This document shows positions 55,600 through 64,000 of a stretch of 64,000 bases of DNA, one piece after another. Both the position numbers and the translations under genes were made by a program. Each line of letters starts with the position of its first letter. Positions within the stretch are counted from its first letter, which is position 1. Source of the stretch: Diphasiastrum complanatum (lineage: Eukaryota > Streptophyta > Lycopodiopsida > Lycopodiales > Lycopodiaceae); contig CM055098.1 of the NCBI GenBank assembly GCA_029204225.1, positions 6,111,746-6,175,745 of the forward strand. Reading direction: 5' to 3'. Below the pieces are notes generated by a model, which saw nothing but the letters and a program-made list of their open reading frames with translations, was not told where the DNA came from and ran no database searches.

Positions 55600-56151
55600 A
55601 TGATGGTAAGGCTCATTGCAATAGTTGAAACTTTGGGAATCTTTAGATCCATATGCTTTGTCAATATTCCTTTGCATGTAAGGAGTAAGGATGATCTAAT
55701 ATCAATCAAGAGGATGATGGTAGAATTCTCAAATCTACCAAAAATCCAAGTGCATAATGGAGATTTGCCAAGGCTTGAGGAGGAGTCTTCTCAACACATG
55801 GTTTCAAGGAGATCTTCAAGAGGCAAGGCCGAGTCCATGTGGCTCACAATTCCTGGAAAAGAGGGGAAATTTTCAGGTGGTATCTACATATTCACTTTTG
55901 GTTTTCTTCAATTATTGGATATACCATCTTGCTTTATTGAGATTTCTACATCTCAAAGTTCAAGTGAGGCAATGCTAGTCTTGTATGATGCCTCTTGTAT
56001 GGACATATTTCATGTCTTTAATGGCTTAGATATGTTTCCATATATCTTTGAAAGCAAGTGGTTGTGTCATCAAATGTATGCTCTTGAATCTTGTAAGAGC
56101 AAGTATGAGAAAATCTCTCATAGTATGAAAAATCTTGTTTTTTCATTATGA
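55600..56151 (+). other. 183-codon open frame in J, unidentified
   Basis: A fairly long open frame without a recognisable copia domain, where integrase and RT would be expected. It may be deleted and frameshifted pol or unrelated sequence. I do not assign a function. Confidence 0.25.
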
Positions 56152-56159
56152 GACAATTT

Positions 56160-56763
56160 GTAAACTTCTCTTGAGATTAAGTGAATCATCCACAAAGGAC
56201 ACTTACATCCTTGAGTAGTATTTAGTCTCAATAAGATCAAGATGGTTGTTGATTTCAGGATTAGATCTGTCATGGAAAAAGTTCATAGTATGTGGACTAG
56301 TCAAGCTAGAGTGCAAAATCTTGGAAATCAACCTTTTTGCCTATCTTGTGTGAAAAATAGAAAAAGTTATCTATGTTGAGTTAGGGGCTAAATTGACTTT
56401 TTTGTGTCATTACACATGTTAGTAGGTGATTAGGCGAATTTTGGCATAAGAGGTAATTCGAGCAAGTACACATGCCACATGATGATTAGGCCAAATCCAA
56501 AATTAAGTTAGGCACTCGAGACATGTCATGATGGTGAGGGCTAGTGACACTTCCTATGTGTTGTAAGATCATGTGACCAATCACAAGTTAGAGATCCATG
56601 AAATTGGTCAAATCAAGTTAGAGGGTCATTATGTCACTAGGCCAATCACATGTAGAGGAGGAAGGGGTCCAAATCTTTGTGCAATCACCAAGTTTTAGGA
56701 GATCACAATCACACTTTTAGGCACTCCCACACATGTGAAATTTAACAGATAGAAAGTCCACAA
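56160..56763 (+). other. Non-coding part of J, possible inner LTR piece
   Basis: TTCATAGTATGTGGACTAGTC at 56281-56301 matches 41393-41413. A TGTGAAAAATAG at about 56360 and GGCACTCCCACACATGTGAAATTTAACA (about 56724-56750 in shape) resemble the LTR ends seen at 41813 and 43162. This may be a degraded LTR of the same group inside J. Confidence 0.4.
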
Positions 56764-57195
56764 GTGCTTACACCATCTTTATTGGAGGCAATCTTGTATC
56801 TTGGTTATCCACGAAACAAGAAACAAGATACTATCTCATTATCATCATGTGAAGCCGAGTACAAGGGCCTTACAACAACCACTAAGGAAGTCTTGTGGAA
56901 GAGGCTACTCATGGAGCTAAGGTGCATCAAGGATGAAGATCTACCTATTGTAAAAAATGATAATATCTTAGCACAAGCTCTTGCAAACAATCCAATATTC
57001 CATGCAAGAAGCAATCACATCGAGGTAGCACACCACTTTGTAAGGGAGAAAGTCATTGGGAGAGAGATCACCTTGGAGCATATTGGATCATCATCATGTG
57101 TTGCAGATCTTCTCACAAAACCATTGCTCAAGAATGCTTTTGTCAAGTTTAGATCTAATCTTGGCTTGATTTCAAAATCTATGATAAGTAGATAG
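56764..57195 (+). pseudogene. RNase H of copia element J
   Basis: It contains KKQDTISLSSCEAEYKGLTT, KEVLWKRLL, NNPIFHARSNHIEVAHHFVR and SCVADLLTKPL, the C-terminal copia RNase H signature. Upstream the frame is broken by a duplicated AAACAAG (about 56814-56827), which shifts SWLSTKQ out of phase. The RT and the rest of integrase are absent. Confidence 0.87.
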
Positions 57196-57210
57196 ATATC
57201 TTTTAAGGAG

Positions 57211-57715
57211 TGTGAAAAAATGTAAAAGCTATCTATCTAGGATCTTGAGTTTTGGGGGTGCTAGGCTACATACACTTTCATGTACACTTGTAAATATGTT
57301 AGTGGTCAAGATTCATTTCATGTTTTGAGAAAATTATTATCTAGAAGAGCTTGAGTTAGTGTAGGTTGCTTACACTTGGCATGATGGTAGAGAGAGCAAG
57401 GATTATGCACCTCATCATTTATTTTGCCATGTGGAACAATAGGAGCAAGAGGTGTACCAAAAGTAGTCCAGTCATAGTAAGAGGTGATTTGAGAGTGGTC
57501 CAATCATTGAGCTTTGTTTTCACCTATCTTGGATCTTGAGCCACTTTATGAGAGAGGGAGAGCATGAATTGACACTTAGTTTTTTGATGAGAGTGTAGCT
57601 CCAACAGTTAAATTTTTTTTATGTTCTCTCTCTAACCGAGAGCCAATGCCTTGTATTTCTCTCTCTATCTGAGAGCAACAAGTTTTTTACTTAGTTTTTC
57701 TGTCAACTTTCATAA
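57211..57715 (+). repeat. 3' LTR of copia element J (end unclear)
   Basis: It starts TGTGAAAAAATG just after the purine tract TTTTAAGGAG. It shares ATCTATCT-GGATCTTGAGTTTTGGGGGT with the start of LTR I (ATCTATCTTA...TTGATTTTGGGGGTTC). The right end is not defined; copia sequence N follows at about 57740. Confidence 0.65.
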
Positions 57716-57735
57716 TACTATGTGATTGATAGTTT

Positions 57736-58480
57736 TTGGATTGCGGATGCATGCATGTGTGCTCTTGCCTTGACATTGTCGAGCTAGATTCATGTGCAAT
57801 CACACACACCTTCCAGTTCTTGAAGAAATACAAAGAAAATGCAGAGTTGCAGACATGCAAGAAGATCAAAGGTCTTAGGAGCGACAACAACGATGAATAC
57901 ATCTCAAATGAATTCAAGGATTACTACTCAAGCAACGACATCGAGCAGTAGTTTGCTGCTTCCTATTCTCCATAGTCGAATGGATTGGTAGAAAGGAAGA
58001 ACAAGACTTTAGGCGAGTCTTTCAAATGCATGATAACTCATGCTTCGTTGCCCAAATCATTCTGGCAACATGCTGTATCAACAACAGTCTATGTGTAGAA
58101 TCGATGTATAACTAAAGGCCTTCCTGACAACAAAACCCCTCATGAAGTCTGGACATGATCCAAGCCTTTATTGAAACAATTGAGATTATTTGGATGTACT
58201 GCTTATGGTCATGTCCCAAAGGACAACAAAAAGAAATTAGATGAACATTCATTCAAAACTATTTTTGTTAGCTATTGTACTTGTGATGGAATGATAGACT
58301 GTACAATATAGAGACTTGCAAAGTTTTCACTAACAAGGATGTGACTTTCTTTGAAGATCAGTTTATTGATTTGAAGGGCAAGGACCAGATGTTGTCTACA
58401 ATTTCTGCCCCGACAACTGATACATATCGAAAAACTATTTTGATTTCTTCCTGCAGTCACTCTGAAGAAGCTGCATGAAA
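57736..58480 (+). pseudogene. Copia integrase fragment N
   Basis: Reads FQFLKKYKENAELQTCKKIK, GLRSDNNDEYISNEFKDYYS, SNGLVERKNKTLGESFKCMI, then KTPHEVWT and FGCTAYGHVPKDNKKKLD. It includes the second catalytic Asp (RSDN) and the Glu helix (VERKN). Stops at 57948, 57973, 58096 and 58157, and a frameshift near 58270, disable it. The following frame (CKVFTNKDVTFFEDQF) is the integrase-RT linker. No LTR is attached. It may belong to the missing pol of J or to another copy. Confidence 0.8.
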
Positions 58481-58819
58481 GATATCACATGCTCTCTCTA
58501 GTAGTAGCAAGCAATAATAAGCTATAAGTAACTATGCAAAACTTCTGTAGAATACAGAATGGAACATCATATCATTGGGCCAATTTATTTGCATAAGATT
58601 GAACTTGTATAAACTGGTGCATGGAAAAACATAGATACAAATGAACATCCTAGCCCTCATTGGACTCCACAAATTGATTGTGTAGATTCATAATAACCAT
58701 TACTATTTGTTGTATCCTTTGCACATGTACTTATGTGAAATGAGGCCATTAATGTGACTGGTTGTCATAAAGAAGTAGTGAAATGCTTGGTAATGCCAGA
58801 GAATACCCCTACGCTAGTA
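58481..58819. other. Unassigned intron DNA
   Basis: No coding motif seen. Confidence 0.5.
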
Positions 58820-59345
58820 AAAAAGGATAGACATCGATGCTACCGCTTACAATAATATTATACCTATAATTTGCTAGATAGAGGTTGATACCAATCCTAG
58901 CTAGAAAATGAAATGCCCAAAAGAATATTTTAAAATGTAGTTTAATACTTTTGACTGACCATTGCAGTCTACATGGTATGCGGTTCTCGTCAATATCGAA
59001 ATGGCCAAATACATGAGCTCTACCACAAATGTGGATGTGAACTTGGTATCTCAATCAACGAGGATATACTTGGGTATACCATGTAGCCAAAATATCTCTA
59101 CTCAGAATAATTGTGCACATTGCACATAGCTCTATCATGATGATGGTTTTTTTGAAGAACTTTCCCACAATTACACAAGTGCCATGGGCTCTCTTTGTGT
59201 TTGAGAGGCCTATCATAAAATTCATTGAAATGTCTATCCACTACCAATCAGGAGTAGCCTTGGTTTTCAGTAAGTTGCCAAAATGTCCTATGTACCACTA
59301 TGTAATAATGAAGTTACAGCTTGACACCTTTATTAAGCATTGCAA
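58820..59345 (-). pseudogene. Gypsy integrase fragment R
   Basis: The minus strand reads WIDISMNFMIGLSNTKRAHG, DTKFTSTFVVEL, then TAYHVDCNGQSKVLNYIL. This is a decayed Ty3/gypsy integrase core (MDF-IGLP, RDTRFTS, TAYHPQTDGQSERVN). The second catalytic Asp region has a stop (VD-stop-DTKF), and the catalytic Glu is replaced. No LTR is visible nearby. The nearest host exon is about 650 bp to the right. Confidence 0.7.
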
Positions 59346-59991
59346 TCTTCAAACCTAATTTAATAGACGATTGTTATATAATTTTCACAAATGGTATTAT
59401 AATTATATCTTCACGAAGTCACTACTTTCTTCTTATGAAGACTCTATTATATAATTTTGAACTTTAGGTTACATGGCTTTTTTTTTTCTATCTTTCTTTA
59501 AATAGGAATACATGTCATTGTCTTGCAAGCACAATTCACATGAATCAATGATCTTCATCTCAATTTTGTAGTATACCATGCCAATTTTCCTCTACCAACC
59601 TAAGAATAGTGTGCTCTTGCTGGGGGTCTTACGAGCTATTCATTTGAGCTACATGTGGGGACCGTTGAACCAACTAATTTTAGCCTTATTTATATACCAT
59701 TCAGATATGGGCTTTTAGGTTCCTATGAACATGATCCTTTTTGTGTTTTTAATGGGAAATGAGTTGGAAGAAGGTTCAACCTTGTTGCATTGTGTAGTTC
59801 ATTGCCTCTTCTTGTTGAGTATCTAGGAGTAACTTAGGTTATTTTAGGACATTCAAGCTTATTGTATCCAAAAGAGAACTGATTCTCACAAATTAGCATT
59901 GTGAATATTGTTTTTATATTATATTACTTCATAATTAATTTTTTTTTTCTATTACATGGTTTTGAATTGTAAGTATCCTTAGCTCATGCAG
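59346..59991. other. End of the 25-kb intron
   Basis: AT-rich, with a T-rich stretch (59938-59950) and TATCCTTAGCTCATGCAG forming a good acceptor at 59991. Confidence 0.5.
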
Positions 59992-60069
59992 GCTACAAGA
60001 CAAGATTTATGTGATGTGAAACAAAAGCTTGGAGGAGTTCTTGCAAGGAGGAACATTTTGGAATCAGAG
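59992..60069 (+). CDS. CCDC13: CCDC13-like gene, exon (26 codons)
   Basis: Acceptor CATGCAG at 59991, donor GTATAT at 60070, phase 0 at both ends. It reads ATRQDLCDVKQKLGGVLARR then NILESE. Joined to the exon ending VADFL, it continues the helix without a gap. Q/K-K-x-G-x-x-x-R-x-x-x-L-x-S-E parallels LKKKFEGMRSRNKLLSSE of animal CCDC13 as I recall it, with equal spacing back to the QQI block. The next exon, expected to start near VK-LK, was not found before the window end. Confidence 0.73.
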
Positions 60070-60597
60070 GTATATATTCTTGAGTTATCCTTCTTGAACC
60101 ATGAAAGCTTGATATACAATGCGACATGTACGTTTTAGAACCCCATGATGTGTATGGATCAATGAGCAAATGTTCATATGGAAACTTAATGTAGAGACTT
60201 TATAGCATGTAATTCTTGCTTTTTGGTATGAGAATTTGTTGTTGGATTGCAAAAGGTTAAATCATTTTTTTGATGATGTCAAGAATCTATCTACTTGTGC
60301 TAGCCTTGATCATGTTTACCTTTCACCCTAAAAATGTTAAATTGCTTAACACATTGGACTGCCTAGAATGATTGCAATTGTAGACATTTGAATTGTATCT
60401 ACACTTCTTCATTGCCATCAGTAAAGACAATGAATATCAATATCATATAGTCCATGTGCATCATGGAAGTTTCAAGTCATGGGTAGAAGAGCAACATGCA
60501 TTTTGTAAAACTTAGGTACCATGCATCTTTCTTATTTGGGATATTTTTGTACCAACATCATAGGAAAGGAGCTATGACCAAATCTTGAAAGAAAGAG

Positions 60598-60687
<90 letters not shown>

Positions 60688-61162
60688 CAACACTTAGTTC
60701 CTCTTGACAAAGCAAGACTAAAGCTCTTTAAAGCCTTTATTTATAATCCAACAAGGTAAATTATAGCTAAAAAGTAAAATACAGTACTAGAAAGCACCAT
60801 AAAGCATAATCACTTTCAAAACGTCCAGCTGATACCTGCCACCATCCCACAAAACAAAACCGCTCAAGTTAGTTTAGTGAAAAAAACAAGTGTCATAACT
60901 GAACGACAGTTGTTATTCATGTCCAAAAGAAGTTATACTACTTAACAACTTTGAATAGCACTATAAAAACATACTCCTGTCTTTCCAAATAGTGTTTTAG
61001 TGATAGGCCAAGCTGTTATATCACCGTATCAAGGCGAGTGCCATACTGATCAGCTTACGGTCAATTGGTCTGCATCAGTTCGTTTTAATCAAAGACGAGT
61101 ATGAAAAGTTTAAACCGTTAAGAGTTTTATTTAGCCAAAAGACTTGGTGTGAACACGTGTGC
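60070..61162. other. Intron with (GA)n and possible LTR remnant
   Basis: A long (GA)n tract occupies 60605-60684. The stretch from there to 61162 may be an old LTR, because a primer-site word follows at 61163, but no matching second copy or clear TG start was found. Confidence 0.4.
60605..60684. repeat. (GA)n microsatellite
   Basis: About 40 uninterrupted GA units. Confidence 0.97.
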
Positions 61163-61174
61163 TGGTATCAGAGC
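61163..61174 (+). other. tRNA-Met primer-site word, probable retroelement remnant
   Basis: TGGTATCAGAGC occurs after GAACACGTGTGC. The base before it is C and not the usual A, so the LTR end is uncertain. Downstream, CATATCCATGCT is repeated at about 61180, 61248 and 61479. No gag or pol follows on this strand. Confidence 0.5.
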
Positions 61175-62519
61175 AAATCCATGCTATACTGACCCAAGTG
61201 ACCCTTACGGCGTAAGGTATGTCATGCACTGCTGTTCATATTCCTGAGCATATCCATGCTTGCTAGTTCTATCTCACCAAAAGTCTAAAGTAATACTAAT
61301 AGAGGAAAGGTGAAGTGTTACCCTGAATGTTATATCAAAATGATATAATATCCACGATATTAGGACATTGTATAAGAAAGATGTGATTAAAACATAGTAA
61401 GAGACTACCAATGTTTATACCGGGTAGTAGGGCAGATCGTGCCATTCTACTCCCTTAGTATAAACTATGATTCTTACGCATATCCATGCTATCTAAGATC
61501 ATAATACTGGAGTCCTTACTGTTACTTTTATTGACCAATTCTTATTTCAAGGTATTTTAGTTTGATTTGAGTGTGGTCTTATATCGTACTTACTTTCGAA
61601 CAAGGGAAGTAGAAAAGCGAAAAGAAAAATGGAAAGAAAGAGTGAATTTATGTAGAGTGAAGGTATATCATAGCCTTTATAGAACCAAAACTACCATACT
61701 TACCGAAGTTGTGAAGAGTATATTTAAACTCGAAAAGTATACCTGAATAGTTGTAGATGTAGCTTCTTGAGAGACAACCATAATAGTTTTTAAGCGACTG
61801 AGTTCTTCCTCTTTTAGAACATAAGAAAGCCAAGAAACTATGGAGTGAGCGTATTGCTTCGAAAAGTTATGTAGAAAGCACTTTACAAGACAACTTTTGG
61901 CTATGTTAGTTAACTTACAATTCAGAGATCCAGTTGGTTGCATAAATTTAATAGTGAGTAGTCGGAAAAGAACCAAGTAATAATTTGACGAAGCCGGAGC
62001 AGTATAATGAAGCTACAACATGAGATATCATTAGCTTCATACTGTGAGATCACAAGATCTATTGCATTTTTGGCATCAATTTGCTCAAGGAGATTTATCA
62101 TTTTTCTTTGGCCATTTTCTAGAAACAAAAATTCAAAAAAAAGTAGATTGTTTAATCTGTGAACAAAGTCATCTCCTTTGTATATTTGGTGACAAAGGTT
62201 GAAAATAAATACATTTTGAGAGTGGGAGATAAAGGTGCATCTACAGAACTAGATGACATGTAACCATTCAATAGAATACAAGCTTTATGTTGCGATTTTG
62301 TGGTTCCACATTGATACTCCATGCAATAGCTTATTAGTATATGCAGTTTTGTGGCTTGTGTATGAAAACAACCTTCATTGGAATTTCCAAGGTATGCAAT
62401 TTAAGAGCTTTTATCTTGCAACTGCTACATTAGATAAATTTCTCATTTCAATATGTGTTACTTTTATAACTGACACTGTGGCCAATGTTTTTGTTTGTGG
62501 GATCATTAGGGACACTTAG
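61175..62519. other. Unassigned DNA with overlapping minus frames
   Basis: Minus frames at 61677-61976 (99 codons) and 61922-62128 (68 codons, including GQRKMINLLEQIDAKNAIDL) and a plus frame at 62253-62519 lack a family I recognise. I do not call genes here. Confidence 0.35.
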
Positions 62520-63043
62520 GCCTATTATCATTTTTCTTTGGACACCAAGCTTTTCAAGTCCTCCTCCAATGATCCAAGACTACGCGATTGAACAAAGAAA
62601 ACCAAGGGAATTGAATGGTGAATAAACCAACCTAGCCAAATCTAGATTGATCGGATATAGCCCCCAAGCTATGGACTGAACAATCACAATAGGAGAGAGG
62701 GATCACGCCAGCAACATATAGCTACAATAACCAAAATCATACACTAGTGAGAGCCCTATGGATATAATTATACTCTCAAGGTACATCCACTACTAGTAGT
62801 GAATTGTGACATCTCACTGGACACATCAGCGGCTAACTGGGCCACCTCATCTACTTCTCCTACGAGTTTCTATTAGATCCATATCAATCCACCAACTTGA
62901 GTTTTAGGCCTCCAACCATTAATTATGACTTTAATTTCGCAAGGGTTAATCCCTCATAGTCATAAATAATCTACGGGTTGAAGTAGGTCTACTGACCTCC
63001 TTACAGATAATAATCTGAGATCAATCCATATGTGGGCATGACA
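62520..63043 (-). repeat. LTR of gypsy element O
   Basis: The minus strand starts TGTCATGCCCACATATGG at 63043 and follows LTR E (8909 onward) through AAGGAGGTCAG-AG-CCTA-CTT, GACTATGAGGG and GTCATAAT. It is preceded by GAATAAGAGGGAAGAA, a purine tract like the one before LTR E, so this is the 3' LTR of a minus-strand element. The left end is not resolved; similarity fades beyond about 62850. Confidence 0.7.
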
Positions 63044-63158
63044 TTCTTCCCTCTTATTCAAGTTTTGTCCTCAAAACTTAAAGTTAGGAAAGTCTGTAGT
63101 CTTGCCCACATAGTATTCGATAGTTAGATATTCTATGTATAATATAGTTTGTGGTTGT

Positions 63159-63450
63159 AAAAAAATTGTAACTTTTGAACCACATCTCTAATGAAATCCC
63201 TTGACGAGAGCTTTCAAAGACACCCAACATGACCTAGTTCCAAACTACGATTAAAAAGATATGGTCAGACAAAGTTATAGGCAGTCAAATGCATTGACCA
63301 AATATAAATTTGATTGACCATATCTTTTTAACTGTAGCTCGGAATTATGTCATGTTGGGTGTCATTAGAAGTTCTCATTGAGGGCTTTCTAGTGGCACCA
63401 TAATCATCTCCATCCAAGTTGTCATTCAAAAGTTACACTTTTTTTTTTTT
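63159..63450. repeat. Long imperfect palindrome (fold-back or MITE-like)
   Basis: The left arm (63159-63285) contains GTAACTTTTGAA, GACACCCAACATGACCTA and TTAAAAAGATATGGTCA. The right arm (63310-63450) contains the reverse complements TGACCATATCTTTTTAA, TATGTCATGTTGGGTGTC and TTCAAAAGTTAC in mirrored order. The centre is short and AT-rich. Outer edges are A-rich and T-rich. It lies between the integrase and LTR of element O. No ORF is present. Confidence 0.82.
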
Positions 63451-63559
63451 GTTAAATTGTATACTATACTACATATAAATTGGCTTGATTACGGACTGCT
63501 CCCAACACAAAATAAAAAAAAAAAATTAAAGGAGCTATGTTACGTAGATTTCAAATTTG

Positions 63560-64000
63560 ATTGGTTCATGTGTAAGAAACTTTTGAGGAAAAAAAATAAA
63601 AAAGTATCTTTTTGGAAGACTCTTTTTGTGCTGAAATTTTTTCTAATGTTGAATCACGATCACTTGCAATGTCACCTCTATAAAGTCTGAACAAACGTTC
63701 AACAAACATTTGAGCCAAATTAGAAGCCTTTGCGAGGATCTTACCAGATAAGTGTAGCCAATTTGGTAAGACGACCGACAACTACCCAAATTGCATCATT
63801 TTGTTTATTCCTCCGCAACAACCACGAAATCCATCAAATAATGTCCCATTTCTTATTAGAAATATTCAATGGATGCAACAATCCACCAAACTTAAGACGC
63901 TTGGCCTTTTTTAACTAGTGTTGGTCACACTTGACCACATAAGATTTTACAAAGGGTTTAAGTTTTGGCCAATAAAAAACCTTTGTACTAAATCTAAAGT
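63560..64000 (-). pseudogene. Gypsy integrase of element O (runs off the window)
   Basis: The minus strand from 64000 reads KVFYWPKLKPFVKSYVVKCD, then LLHPLNISNKKWDII, a stop, and in other frames DAIWVVVGRLTKLATLI. This is the zinc-binding end and the core start of a Ty3/gypsy integrase. Frameshifts and stops are frequent. With the LTR ending at 63043 it forms the 3' part of element O, whose remainder lies beyond the right edge. Confidence 0.75.

Noticed and set aside
61163-61174. Endogenous pararetrovirus leader
   Set aside because: The primer word is shared with all LTR families here, and no movement protein, coat protein or RT motif follows.

Overview
The window looks like nuclear DNA from a vascular plant with a large, repeat-filled genome. 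The evidence is a dense set of Ty3/gypsy chromoviruses and Ty1/copia elements that mostly use a tRNA-Met-type primer site (TGGTATCAGAGC), tRNA-derived short retroposons, a plastid-like tRNA-Gly remnant and long dinucleotide runs. No bacterial, phage or CRISPR features are present. I cannot name the species.

The only host gene I can support is on the + strand, as a chain of very small exons separated by very long introns: 26187-26206 (20 nt), 26308-26421, 34491-34547, 34685-34810 and 59992-60069. The pieces splice in one frame with GT/AG borders and encode an uninterrupted coiled-coil stretch. From memory of the animal protein, it lines up with the middle of CCDC13, a ciliary and centriolar-satellite protein. 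If right, this suggests a plant with flagellated sperm (fern, lycophyte, cycad or Ginkgo), which is an inference. Two further in-frame candidate exons (16491-16568 and 16661-16912) lie upstream on the same strand. They may belong to the same gene, but I do not recognise the protein. Both gene ends fall outside the window or are unrecognised.

Layout. 1-930: unassigned, with a tRNA-like remnant at the edge. 986-7270: a decayed, highly charged reading frame cut by chromovirus A (1124-7142), complete with both LTRs and a 5-bp target duplication. 7271-9907: remnants of related gypsy elements, including an LTR with internal sequence on both sides. 9908-16130: chromovirus B, 5' LTR to integrase, fused to the 3' part of a second chromovirus family (C). 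16491-16912: candidate exons. 18641-23872: minus-strand gypsy pieces (F, P, D). 26187-34810: four CCDC13-like exons, with copia element I (28902-32561) in an intron and a short tRNA-derived retroposon inside I. 34811-59991: one intron of about 25 kb, filled with copia elements G, H, J, K and the non-coding LTR element L. Here J is split by K, which is split by L, and a solo LTR sits inside the LTR of H. After the last exon (60069) come a (GA)n tract, a possible leader remnant, a palindromic repeat and the 3' end of another minus-strand gypsy element.

All retroelement coding regions seen are broken by stops, frameshifts or deletions of catalytic segments, so none looks autonomous. Several stops are CAG-to-TAG changes relative to a sister copy in this window, as expected from decay of methylated cytosine in a plant CHG context.
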